Source: Phycisphaerae bacterium (GTDB lineage: Bacteria; Planctomycetota; Phycisphaerae; Sedimentisphaerales; Anaerobacaceae). From it: a stretch of DNA of 64,000 nucleotides. Of the stretch, positions 16,500 to 26,900 are shown piece by piece. Under the pieces are notes generated by a model. The model did no database searches, was not told the origin of the DNA, and saw only the letters and a program-made list of their open reading frames with translations. Position numbers and translations under genes: made by a program. Position 1 is the stretch's first letter. Each line of letters begins with the position of its first letter. The stretch spans positions 16,058-80,057 of the forward strand of contig JAQTLP010000004.1 of assembly GCA_028714855.1 (NCBI GenBank). The letters are read 5' to 3'.

Positions 16500-17228
16500 T
16501 TACCTGAAGGATAATCCTGATTTTTCTTTAATATCCGGCTTGCGAAGGTAGGTCGGCTGAAGTGTTAATGGGTCAGCGAATTGCCCTGCTAAAGCCTTTT
16601 CCCAGCCGAGGTTATAAACATTTCCCGCCCGCGGGTTCCAATACTTTTCATCCAGAAATCGAATGCCCTCAGCTTTGAATTTATCCTTATAGAAAACCAG
16701 TCCTTCGCCTAACAGCCATACCGGCTTAGACTTACCGCTGAATTTCCCGACGAATTCTTCCGCCGTCATCAAACAATCCGGCATTGTCTTTTTCCAGTGT
16801 CCCTGCTCGTATTCATAAGCCGCGATGAAGAACTGGCTGCGTTTAGCATCGAGAATCGCGGCGATTGTGTTTAAATCTTTGGTGCTTTCCTTCTTTATAT
16901 AGTCAGTTGCGTTAGCTGCGATGACATCCAGCGTATCGACCGCGACGATTTTTGCCGCGTTTGCGAGATTCGTTGCTTTGGCCAAAGCTGCCGCTATACG
17001 CAGTCCGGTGAAGCTGCCGGGGCCGACCGATATATAGATGTGTTCGATGTCTTTAGGTTTTCTGCTGAAACGCACCAGCAGCTCGTTAATAGCAGGGAAA
17101 ATTTCAGCGCTGTGTCTCATCGGGGCGGAGAAGTTGGTTTCACCGAGCATTTTTTCTCCGAGCGCGATTGCGACCGAGCCAGTTCTGCCGGATGTTTCGA
17201 TGGCTAATATCAATGGCGTTGGTTTCAT
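16500..17228 (-). CDS. tsaB: tRNA threonylcarbamoyladenosine biosynthesis protein TsaB
   Basis: 242-residue ASKHA-fold protein that pairs with TsaD and works with TsaE to transfer threonylcarbamoyl to A37 of ANN-decoding tRNAs. Motifs: LAIETSGRTGSVAIA at the N-terminus, RHSAEIFPAINELL, and the highly conserved VGPGSFTGLRIAAALAKA. The C-terminal half (QFFIAAYEY onward) is less conserved as usual for TsaB. Its partners and rimI, frequent neighbours, are not in the window. The ATG at 17228 opens into an AT-rich upstream region. Confidence 0.94.
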   Translation of the reverse strand: MKPTPLILAIETSGRTGSVAIALGEKMLGETNFSAPMRHSAEIFPAINELLVRFSRKPKDIEHIYISVGPGSFTGLRIAAALAKATNLANAAKIVAVDTLDVIAANATDYIKKESTKDLNTIAAILDAKRSQFFIAAYEYEQGHWKKTMPDCLMTAEEFVGKFSGKSKPVWLLGEGLVFYKDKFKAEGIRFLDEKYWNPRAGNVYNLGWEKALAGQFADPLTLQPTYLRKPDIKEKSGLSFR

Positions 17229-17566
17229 ATATATGTGGTTTATACTGGAAAGCGAATATTTTTTAAAGTTTTTAAGGGTTTGGTTACCTCAAAAAAAGAC
17301 TATTTTTCAACCATTATTTTACCCATTTTAACATAGCATTTTTTGCATTTTTTTTATTTTAATGTTGATATTATAGGGCTAAGGCATATAGTTGGAGTTT
17401 TTTCTTGCAAAGAAGCGCGTTTTTGGGTAAAATACCTAATGTAAGTCAAACCATAAAAAGGTGGTTGTAGTTACAAACATTGTGTGATGAAAAAGTCCGC
17501 CGCGGGCGGGAAAATTGTGAAAAAGTTTAACCAAGGAGGGTGTTTTTGGTTTGGAGGAGGTTAATT
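17229..17566. other. Divergent intergenic region between tsaB and the secretin gene
   Basis: Contains the unmapped promoters of two divergent genes. Between 17300 and 17355 there are several long T-runs with irregular spacing. A short GC palindrome (CCGCCGCGGGCGG) at about 17500-17512 resembles the one in the malic enzyme leader. No gene or RNA was recognised. Confidence 0.4.
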
Positions 17567-20500
17567 TTGTACAAGACAAGATTTCTAACTGAATCTTCTG
17601 GTCGAAAGCCTCTGTTAGTCATTTTAGTGTCTCTTTTGCTTCTGACAACGTCAGTTCTGTCAGCCGCGGCTGCATCTGAGCCAAGCGATGCTGATAAGGG
17701 GAAAGTAGTTCGTCAGGTGGCTCAAAAGTGGATTGAGGTTGGCGCAGAGCAATACAAGAGAGGTTACTTCAAAGCTGCGAAGCAATCGTTTCTTCTGGCA
17801 CAGGACTACCATGAATATTTAACAGCTGCTGAGCGAGAGAAACTTACTGCGTTATTAGAGAAGACACACAAAGGTATACTTGCGAGAGAGTATATCCTTG
17901 AGGCAATTCGTGCGGCTGATGAATTAGTTAAGCAAGGCGAACCAATCAAGGCCCAAGCGCGCCTTGAAGAGATTAAAGATAATGAGTATTTGACTGAAGC
18001 TGAGCGCGAACTAATCGCCAAAGGGCTTAAGAAATTAAGCGAACAGTCAGATGAGCAGAGCAGAGAAATAGCCGAACTTTATAACAGCAGCGTGGAGCTT
18101 TACAACGCCGGTCAGCTCGAAAAAGCCCGGGAAGGTTTTGTTAAAGTTGCGGCAAGTAAATTAGTTGACGCACCAAAGGGGGAATCAGCGGAGGATTACC
18201 TGATAAAGATAGATGGTGTTTTGGTGCAAAAAGCCAAACCTTCGGCGCCGGCCGAAATACAACCGGAAGATGAGCTTAGCGCCACCATTGCAGCAATTAC
18301 AAAAGAATTAGTTAATGGCAAGGCCGAGCCCACCAGTAAGGTCGCCGAACAGCCGGCGGTCGAGGAGCCGGCCGAGCCCGCGGTTGCTGCTGTTCCTGAA
18401 GAACAAGCGCCTGAGGCGGAGGCACCCGAAGATACCTATATCGACGTGGTTAACCGCAAAAGAACTATCCGGCAAAGCCATACAAGAGCGGTTGTTAACG
18501 ATGCTGTGGCTAAAGTGCAGGATTGCATAAGCCGGGACGAATTCGATAAAGCAAAGGAAGAGGTAGAGAGAGCTGAACGGATTGTGAATGAATATCAGCA
18601 GGACCTCGGAGACGAGCTTTATAAGCAGAACAGCGGCGAATTGAAACAGCTGGCTGAGAGAATAGTCCAGGCACAGGATGCAAGGGTCCAGCAGCTGCAG
18701 GAGCAAAAGCGCTTAGAAGCGATAGAAGCACAACGCAGGGATAGAGAGCAGATGGAGGCCGACAGAAACAAGAGAGTAGCCGAACTGATGGAAAATGCGG
18801 TTACTTTCCAGAGCCAGCAGCGTTACGATGAAGCTCTTGGCCAATTAGAAAGCCTGCTTATCCTCGAGCCGTCAAACAACCAGGCTCTGTTATTGAAGCA
18901 GACGCTGGAAGATATGGTTAGCTTCCGCGAACAATTGGATACGCAGAGAGAATCGGATAAGGAACGTACCGATAGTTTGGTCGAAAGTGATAAAGCCTCG
19001 ATACCATACGCCGAAGAGCTTAGGCATCCCAAGGAATGGCGGGAAATTATCGCCAGTCCATTTAGGAAAGAGGAACCTCCTTTCGGGTGGAGCGAGGCTG
19101 ATGTGGCTACCGATAAACAATTGGATGAAATCGTGGACCTTTCAGAACTGACGCCGGAAACGCCTTTTGGGGAGGCGGTAGAGATGTTAAAGCATTCTGT
19201 TAACCCGCCGTTGCAGACATTCGTCAAGTGGCGGGATTTATACGACAACGCCGATATTGACCAGACTACGCCGATAAATATGGACCCGATATCAGCCATT
19301 CCGCTAAGAAAGGCGCTGGGGCTTTTGTTAGAGGCGGTTTCGGGAGGATTTGCAAATATCAATTACATTGTCGAGAGCGGAGTAGTTACGATAGCAACAG
19401 CGGAATCACTTCCACCCGTAATGGAATCACGGGTTTATGATGTTACCGACCTGATTGGCCGGCCCGCCGATTTCTATGCGACGCTTGGTAGTACTATTAC
19501 CGCACCCACAGAGGGTGAAGCAGGAACGGAGCAGTTGGGCGAGCAAGAGGATATAGGCAGAGAACAGCTTGTCGCGGAGGCAATCGCCCGGGCTAATAAT
19601 CTGGCCCAGCTTATCCAGCAGACCGTCCAGCCGATGAGCTGGGTTGAGACTGGTGGAGAGGGCTCTATAACAGTTTATGAGAACAAAAAGCTTATTATAT
19701 ATCAGACCCGCGAAGTTCATAATCGAATCGAGGAAATGTTCGCGGAGCTGCGCAAGTCGCTTGGAAATCAGGTTTCTATCGAAGCCAGATTCTTGGTGGT
19801 AGGCGAGAATTTTCTTGAAGATGTCGGCCTGGGCGTAAATTTCAGGGCAAGATTTGCCAATCCTGGGAGCGGGACCTGGGGTATATGGGATTTCACACAG
19901 GGTTCTTCAGATATGACTGATCCCACTGATACGGGGGTTACCGGCAGCTGGAGCAGTGTTGCAAGCAGTGCACTGACCGCCACGGGAGGTTATGGCAGTT
20001 TACTTCTTGGCGATCTTGAGGTTAGCGTACTTCTTAGAGCGACTCAGGCCCACAGGGACGCCAAGTCTTTGACCGCTCCGAAAGTTACTGTTTTAAGCGG
20101 TGAGGCCGCTACATTCCAGGTAGGAAGATTTAGACGTTACCCGGCTGACGTTACTTTTGATGTTACAACGATTGGCACTGGGGCGGATCAGTCTTTTTAT
20201 TGGACAGTAAATTACGAGGAGCGTAGTGTAACTTCTGGTCCGCTTCTTGGTATCACCCCGATTATTACGCCGGACAAGAAGAATGTGCTGTTGAATATTG
20301 AGGTTCAAATGTCGGAATACCTTGGTATGCCGATCTATGATATTCAGCTGCCCGCAATTGGTAATAATCCCGAACAAGTTTACAAAATACCCCTTCCTGA
20401 GACGGAAACATCGATAGTTCGGACGCGTGTAAGCGTACCCGATAGGGCGACATTATTGTTAGGCGGACAAAGAATTTCCGTTGAGGTCGAAAAGGAAGCA

Positions 20501-20662
20501 GGGGTGCCGGTATTGAGTAAAATGCCGTTTTTTGGACGATTGTTTAGTAACCGCAGCAAAGTAAAAGACAATCTGATTTTGTTAATCTTAGTGAAACCGT
20601 CTATTATTCTGCGGGAAGAAGCTGAAAGTAAAGCGATTGCCGCAATGGAAGGCAGTAACTAA
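17567..20662 (+). CDS. Secretin with N-terminal TPR and coiled-coil region (GspD/PilQ-like)
   Basis: Outer-membrane secretin, 1031 residues from the TTG at 17567, chosen because GGAGGAGG stands six bases before it; a GTG at 17540 in frame would add nine. A signal peptide (LLVILVSLLLLTTSVLSA) is followed by TPR-like helices to about residue 200, an acidic Pro/Glu linker, a long coiled coil with another TPR-like unit, an STN/N0-like domain at about 512-620, and the secretin barrel domain from about 733 (QVSIEARFLVV, TVLSGEAATFQVG, GPLLGITPIITPD, VPVLSKMPFFGRLFSN, LLILVKPSIIL). It forms the export pore of a type II secretion or type IV pilus system. The gene for the giant secreted protein follows, but a separate leader suggests separate transcription. 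The long TPR front is atypical of proteobacterial secretins. Confidence 0.88.
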   Translation: MYKTRFLTESSGRKPLLVILVSLLLLTTSVLSAAAASEPSDADKGKVVRQVAQKWIEVGAEQYKRGYFKAAKQSFLLAQDYHEYLTAAEREKLTALLEKTHKGILAREYILEAIRAADELVKQGEPIKAQARLEEIKDNEYLTEAERELIAKGLKKLSEQSDEQSREIAELYNSSVELYNAGQLEKAREGFVKVAASKLVDAPKGESAEDYLIKIDGVLVQKAKPSAPAEIQPEDELSATIAAITKELVNGKAEPTSKVAEQPAVEEPAEPAVAAVPEEQAPEAEAPEDTYIDVVNRKRTIRQSHTRAVVNDAVAKVQDCISRDEFDKAKEEVERAERIVNEYQQDLGDELYKQNSGELKQLAERIVQAQDARVQQLQEQKRLEAIEAQRRDREQMEADRNKRVAELMENAVTFQSQQRYDEALGQLESLLILEPSNNQALLLKQTLEDMVSFREQLDTQRESDKERTDSLVESDKASIPYAEELRHPKEWREIIASPFRKEEPPFGWSEADVATDKQLDEIVDLSELTPETPFGEAVEMLKHSVNPPLQTFVKWRDLYDNADIDQTTPINMDPISAIPLRKALGLLLEAVSGGFANINYIVESGVVTIATAESLPPVMESRVYDVTDLIGRPADFYATLGSTITAPTEGEAGTEQLGEQEDIGREQLVAEAIARANNLAQLIQQTVQPMSWVETGGEGSITVYENKKLIIYQTREVHNRIEEMFAELRKSLGNQVSIEARFLVVGENFLEDVGLGVNFRARFANPGSGTWGIWDFTQGSSDMTDPTDTGVTGSWSSVASSALTATGGYGSLLLGDLEVSVLLRATQAHRDAKSLTAPKVTVLSGEAATFQVGRFRRYPADVTFDVTTIGTGADQSFYWTVNYEERSVTSGPLLGITPIITPDKKNVLLNIEVQMSEYLGMPIYDIQLPAIGNNPEQVYKIPLPETETSIVRTRVSVPDRATLLLGGQRISVEVEKEAGVPVLSKMPFFGRLFSNRSKVKDNLILLILVKPSIILREEAESKAIAAMEGSN

Positions 20663-20980
20663 AACTTGTGGCTGGTTATAGGGTTTTTGTACAAATTATT
20701 CCTGCATTCTGCTACAGGGTGGCTTAATTTACAGCTTTTTTAGGCCGTTAAGGTGCGATAATTTCGCTTATTTTCATAAAATTCTGAAAAAAAGTGTAAC
20801 ATAATCGCATTTTCAGGGTACTTAATAGTGTATAATGGCGGTACTTTATAAGGGATGGTGGTGATGCACTGTTAAGTCAACATTCCGTTATGACGATAGT
20901 TTAGGGGATATTTCTATGTGGAATATCCCGCTTATTACCGCCTCAATTCCATAAGCAAAGAAGAATAAGGGAGTATAAAG
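20663..20980 (+). promoter_or_regulatory. Promoter and leader of the giant subtilase gene
   Basis: A perfect TATAAT stands at 20831-20836; no clear -35 box precedes it. The leader of roughly 140 bases contains a 10-bp stem (one G-T pair) at 20905-20929, GGGATATTTC / GGAATATCCC with loop TATGT, and AAGGGAG seven bases before the ATG. The stem may stabilise the very long mRNA or control its translation. The first 150 bases hold nothing recognisable. Confidence 0.5.
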
Positions 20981-23900
20981 ATGAAGAGGCAGATCCTGGT
21001 CGGCTCGTTAATCCTGCTGTTCGCAGCGGCTTTGGCAATAGCAGACGATTCTTATAAGCCCGGCGCATTACTTGTGCGTTTTGCAAACCCCAAAGCTACT
21101 ACACAAGCGAAGAATGCCGTTTTGAGCGCAATTTCCGGCAATCCTTCTACCAATGTAGTTAAAGAATACCGCATTGTCCCGGGGCTTGCACTTGTACAGC
21201 TTCCCACTGGTATGACAGTGAAGCAAATGCGTGTTTTTGCGGCCCTGTCTCCGGATATTCTTTATGCAGAGCCGGTCTACAAATGCAGAAAATCTGCTGT
21301 TCCTAATGATGCGCGGTTCTCCGACTTGTGGGGGCTGCATAACACGGGGCAGGAAGGCGGCACCGCCGACGCAGATATCGATGCGCCTGAGGCCTGGGAT
21401 TTGGATACAGGAGACGGCAGTGTTGTTGTAGCGGTTATCGATTCTGGTGTTGATTATACACACTCAGACCTCGCAGCCAATATGTGGCACAACCCCGGCG
21501 AAATCCCCGGCAACGGTATTGATGATGACGGTTCTGGATTTATAGATGATTATTACGGCTGCGACACTGGTTCTAATGATGCTAATCCAATGGATGACTC
21601 GGCAGATCCCGGCCACGGTACTCATGTTTCAGGTATTATTGGTGCGGTCGGCAACAATGGGATTGGGGTTACCGGCGTCTGCTGGAACGTCAAGATTATG
21701 GCCGTAAAAATCGCTGCCGATGATGGTACTCTCTATTACAATGCAGCTATCGATGGTATCGAGTATGCCGTAAGCAAAGGCGCCAAGGTTATAAATGCCT
21801 CCTGGTACCTCGACCCTTCCAGCGGGTTCCCGCAAGCCCTTTACGATGCGATTGAGGCAGCAGAGAACGCCGGCGTTCTCTTTGTTACCGGCGCAGCAAA
21901 TGACGATAGAAGCATTGACGCAATGCCTTATTACCCTGCAAGTTATACTCTGGATAATGTCATCTCGGTAATGGCAACTTCAAATATCGATGAAAAGGCA
22001 TATTATTCCAATTTTGGTCTTATATCTGTAGACCTTGCCGCACCAGGCGGGGAGCAATACGATGATGGTGACCCAAGGGGTATTCTGAGTACAATACCGG
22101 GTAACCAGTACGAATATTATCAAGGCACGTCAATGGCTGCTCCGTACGTTGCAGGAGCTTGTGCGTTACTTTGGACCGCTGACCCCAATCTGACCTACAC
22201 TGATGTCAAGGGATTCCTGATGGATTATAGCGATCCGCTTGCGTCTCTAACGGGTCTTTGTGCTACCGGCGGGCGATTGAATTTATATAATTCGCTGCAT
22301 GAGGTTCTGTTTGATTCTACTTCGCCGTTGCCCGACCCTGCTGAATGGGAGTTCGTGCCCCAGGCGACTGGTTTGCATACAATCATTATGCAGGCCAAAG
22401 AGGCAACCGACCACTCCGGAGTTGAGTACTATTTTGTGTGTACAGATGTTGATTCGGGAGGTCCAAACCCTGCTTTCGACAGCGGCTGGCAGGATAGTAC
22501 GTTGTATACTCGCAGCGATTTTACTGAGAACACAACATATACTTTCACGGTAAAATATCGTGATAAATCTGATAATCATAACGAAACTGCACCGTCGATA
22601 GCGAGATCTGCCGCAACTGCTAATGGTACAGATAATCTCCCTCCGTTTTCAAATCCGAGCCGATGGAAGATACGGCCTAAGGTGCAAAGGATTCGGCCGA
22701 CTCCTCGCGTTGGTATGGAAGCCATGGCCTCTACCGATGAAAACGGCCCGATAAGCTATTTTTTCACATGTGTGGATGTAGATGGTACAGGTCCTAACCC
22801 CGCTTTAGACAGCGGTTGGATTACAGCTATATATACAATATCATCAGGGCTTAATGTAGGCAGCAGCTATACCTTCACGGTCAAAGCCAGAGATTTCTTG
22901 CTTAACGAGACCGCCGAGTCTGACCAGGCGACTGTAACGATAAGCAGCGAGGGTGGGAATTTACTTACTGTCCCGAGACCTTACACCACAATTCAGGATG
23001 CCGTTAACGCCGCAGTTGATGGGGATACTGTCGAGGTCAGGCCCGGCACATATACCGGTACCGGCAACCATGCCATAGACTTTGGAGGCCACAACATTAT
23101 TGTACGAAGTATGGACCCCAACGACCCGGCTACGGTTGCAGCTACGGTTATTGACTGTGGCTTTGAGAACAGGGCCTTTTATTTCCACCACGGTGAGGAC
23201 CATAACTCGGTTGTTACCGGTTTTACAATCGTAAATGGCTTAGGTATGGATGATTCTGGCAATCCGTCCGATAACGGTTATGGCGGAGCCATAGCCTGTT
23301 TTAACGACAGTGAGCCTACAATTACAAAGTGCGTTATTATGAGTTGTTTTGCCGCGGGCAATAGCGGCAGCAACGGCGATCCCGGTGCCGATGGAGGGCC
23401 TGGTGCAAATGGTGATGATTACGATGCAACCAACGGCACCCCAGCAACCGACGGCGACGACGGCGGCGACGGCGGCGATGGCGGCGACGGCGACGATGGC
23501 GGTAGTGGTTTTGGCGGAGCGTTTTACTTCGATAGTGGAAGTCCGGAAATTCGACAGTGCAAAATTATCGCCTGTGGAGCCCTTGGCGGCAATGGCGGAA
23601 CGGGCGGCGACGGCGGCAATGGCGGCGACGGCGGCACCGGCGGCAATGGAGGCAATAGCGCAGTCGGTGCCGGCGGCGGCGACGGCGGCGACGGCGGCAG
23701 AGGCGGCAGAGGCGGCGGCGGCGGTATTGCTTTAGGCGGTGCGATGCACTTCGGCACTGCTTGCAGGCCCACAATTGTTGAGTGTGAAATTACAGGCTGC
23801 GGTGTCATAAATGGGGGAGGTGCTGCTGCCGGAAATGGCGGCGACGGCGGAGATGGCGGCAACGGCGGAAATGGCACTACAGGCGGCCCCGGCGGCACCG

Positions 23901-26900
23901 GCGGCAACGGCGAAAACGGCGGATTTGCCGGGACAGATGGGCTGTCAGCAAGGGGTGGGGCTTTATACTATGCACAAGGCTGCGTTGTTACTATTGCGGA
24001 CACCATAATCAGAGATAATACGCTTTTTATTAATGATAGTGGTACTCACAGTGGCGGCGATGGCGGCAATGGCGGTAACGGCGGCAATGGCGGCGATGGC
24101 GACACTGGTGCTGGCCAATGCGGTTCCGGCGGCGATGGCGGCTACGGTAGGATAGGCGGCGATGGCGGTGAAGTTGGTTCTGGTAGTGGTTCATGCAGCG
24201 GTGGTTTGGACAGACCGGATAATTCGGCTTATAACCAACTGAATTCGACGGATGTTCGGGGAGGCGGTAATTATTATGGACCTGATTGTATAGTTGGTAT
24301 TACCGCTTGCACGATAAGTGGTAATGATGCCGGCGGCCAGAATTCCTTCGGCATAGTTGGTTGGGGAGGCGGCGAGTTTTATGAACGCAACTGCAATTCT
24401 GTATTTAATAATTGCAAAATAGAAGATAATAATGCGAGCGTTGACGGGGGCGGGATTGATTTCAATTCCGTCAATGCCAGCGGCTCAGCGACGCTTAATT
24501 TCTGTGATATAACTGGAAACAGCGCCAGCGCGGGCGGCGGCATCTTCGGCGGAAGTGTCTATGGGACTTTTACCATAAATATATCCGACAGTAATTTCCG
24601 CGAAAATGATGCGCTGTTCGGCGGCGGGATATATCTGGAAAGAACAAACCTGACGATTGAGGATTCCATCTTAAGCGGCAACACAGCTTTTGAAGGCGCC
24701 GGAATGTGGAATTATGACTGTACAACGACGGTTAAAGGATGCTCCGTAAAGGAAAACGAGGCATCATTCGGCGGAGGATTTTCTTTAATCGAGTCCCGCG
24801 TTAGTATCGAAAACACTAATTTAACCGGCAATCAAGCCTCTTCTTCTTTTTATGGCACCGGCGGCGCGTTGTTTTTCGAAGGCTGGTCCGACGACCCGCA
24901 TCAGATTACTAACTGTCTTATAACTGACAACAATGCATATGCATATGGCGGAGGCGTGTCGATCAATCGCGGCTCATGGGTTCAAATTAACAACTGCACC
25001 CTTGTGGGAAATGATGTCATCGGCCCCGATGGCGTCGGCGGCGCCGTAAGCAATGCGGAATTTTGGGCCTGGGCCGAGATAGATAATAGTATTTTGTGGG
25101 GTAACCGGGCGGAAGCCGGCGGTTCTCAAATCGCAGTAGGAAACCCCTTTGGTTCATATCCGTCTGGAGATGGTCGTTATGCAGATGTCTATGTCAGCAA
25201 TTCCGATGTTCAGTACGGCGAAGGAGACGTCTGGCTGGAAGATGAAACCCAAACATATACCGCTTTGTGGTGGCTGGGGGGTAATATTGATGAAGAGCCG
25301 TTGTTCGCCAGCACCAGGGCCGACGAGCAGACTTACTTTTTAAGCCAGATTGTTGCGGGACAGTTAAGCGATAGTAACTGTGTCGATGCCGGAGACGGCA
25401 CCGCCAGTGCCCTTGACGCTATTATAGGGATACCGCTGACGACTCGAACCGACCTTGTTGCTGATGCCAACACTAATGATATTGTTGATATGGGTTATCA
25501 CTACCCGGCAAGTTCTGTTGTGCCGCAATACGAGTTTACAGTTGAGGTAGTGAACCAGGGGTATGGCACTTTCGGTACGGTTGATGTAAATTTGCCGCCT
25601 TTGATATTGGTGTCAGATGCTAATACATACGATGTCAACCAGGGCAGGGTAATAGAGCTTCGCGCAGAGCCGAACGATGGCTGGGAAGTTTATCAATGGA
25701 CAGGGGCTGATTATCTCCCTGTGCATCCGACGGACCAGAATTACAATACGGTAACGATGAATTCTGATAAGACGGTGACCATCGAATTCGGGCCTAAAAA
25801 CGCGTATAAGTTGGTTACTCATGTCATTGGCGACGGCACGATATCGCCGTCGGGTCTCAATACCTATTCTCCTGGCACTGTGGTAACTTTGAAAGCTACT
25901 CCTGCAAATCCTTCTCAGGTTGTTATATGGACAGGTACCGACGACGACCTCTTAGACACGCAGTACAATACGGTAACTATGGATGCGCATAAGGAGGTTT
26001 TCGCTGAGTTTTATTCGCCGAGAACACTTTATGTCCCTGGTCAGTACCCGTCGATTCAGGCGGCCATCGATGATGCTGACGATAGGGATATAATCGAACT
26101 TAGTGCGGCGCCAGAGCCTTATTACACCCAGTTTGGTTTTGAAATCTACGATAAGGCTATTACAATAACCAGCACCAATCCTGATGACCCGTGCTGTGTT
26201 GCTAATACGATTATTCAGATGGATGCCGGCGTGGGCGAAAATCGCGACACTATTTTCCGTTTTTATGGCGTAGAGCATAATACAATTCTGAATGGTCTTA
26301 CAATTAGAGGATTTATTGGCGGGGGCTTTACCGCGGTTGCTGGCAGAGCATGCGATGATGTCAACGGTCCTGGATCTAACGGTGGAATGAATGCCGGAGG
26401 TGGGATATCTTGTTATGTAGCTTCACCGACCATTAAAAACTGCGTGATTTCCGATTGCACTATGATAGGCGACAATGGCGGCAATGGTTTCAACGGTTGC
26501 CAGGATTATCCCGATGGTTTTCCGGGTGGTTGGCCGGGAAGAGCCTACGGCGGCGGCGCGGCCCTTTTCTACAACAGCAGCCCAATCTTTATAAATTGCG
26601 TCTTTAGAAATAACAACGCTATTGGCGGCAATGGCGGTGATGGTGGAAGTGGCAATAGTGCAATCCCTGGGCCATGGGGACGTGGCGGCCCAGGCGGCGG
26701 CTGGTATTACGGGGAAGGCAGCTACTGGTATAATCACGACTGGCCGAATGGTGAGTATTGTGATGGGGGTGGGTGTTGGTTTGACCTGTACACTGAATAC
26801 ACCGGCCGCGGCGGTGCGGTATATGTCGGCCCGAGCTGCTCTCCGGAATTTATAGGTTGCACTTTTACCAATAATAAGAGCTTCAGCGGCACCAATGGGA

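Noticed and set aside
17300..17355. Third phased T-tract array
   Set aside because: T-runs are present but centres are 9 to 14 bases apart, so helical phasing is not convincing.
23524..23907. Antisense Pro-rich open frames opposite the Gly-rich repeats
   Set aside because: They arise because GGC/GAC repeats read on the other strand as CCG/GTC without stops; no start context or homology.
23355..24205. Possible CRISPR or satellite array
   Set aside because: The repeats are in-frame glycine codons with no spacers and continue the protein reading frame.
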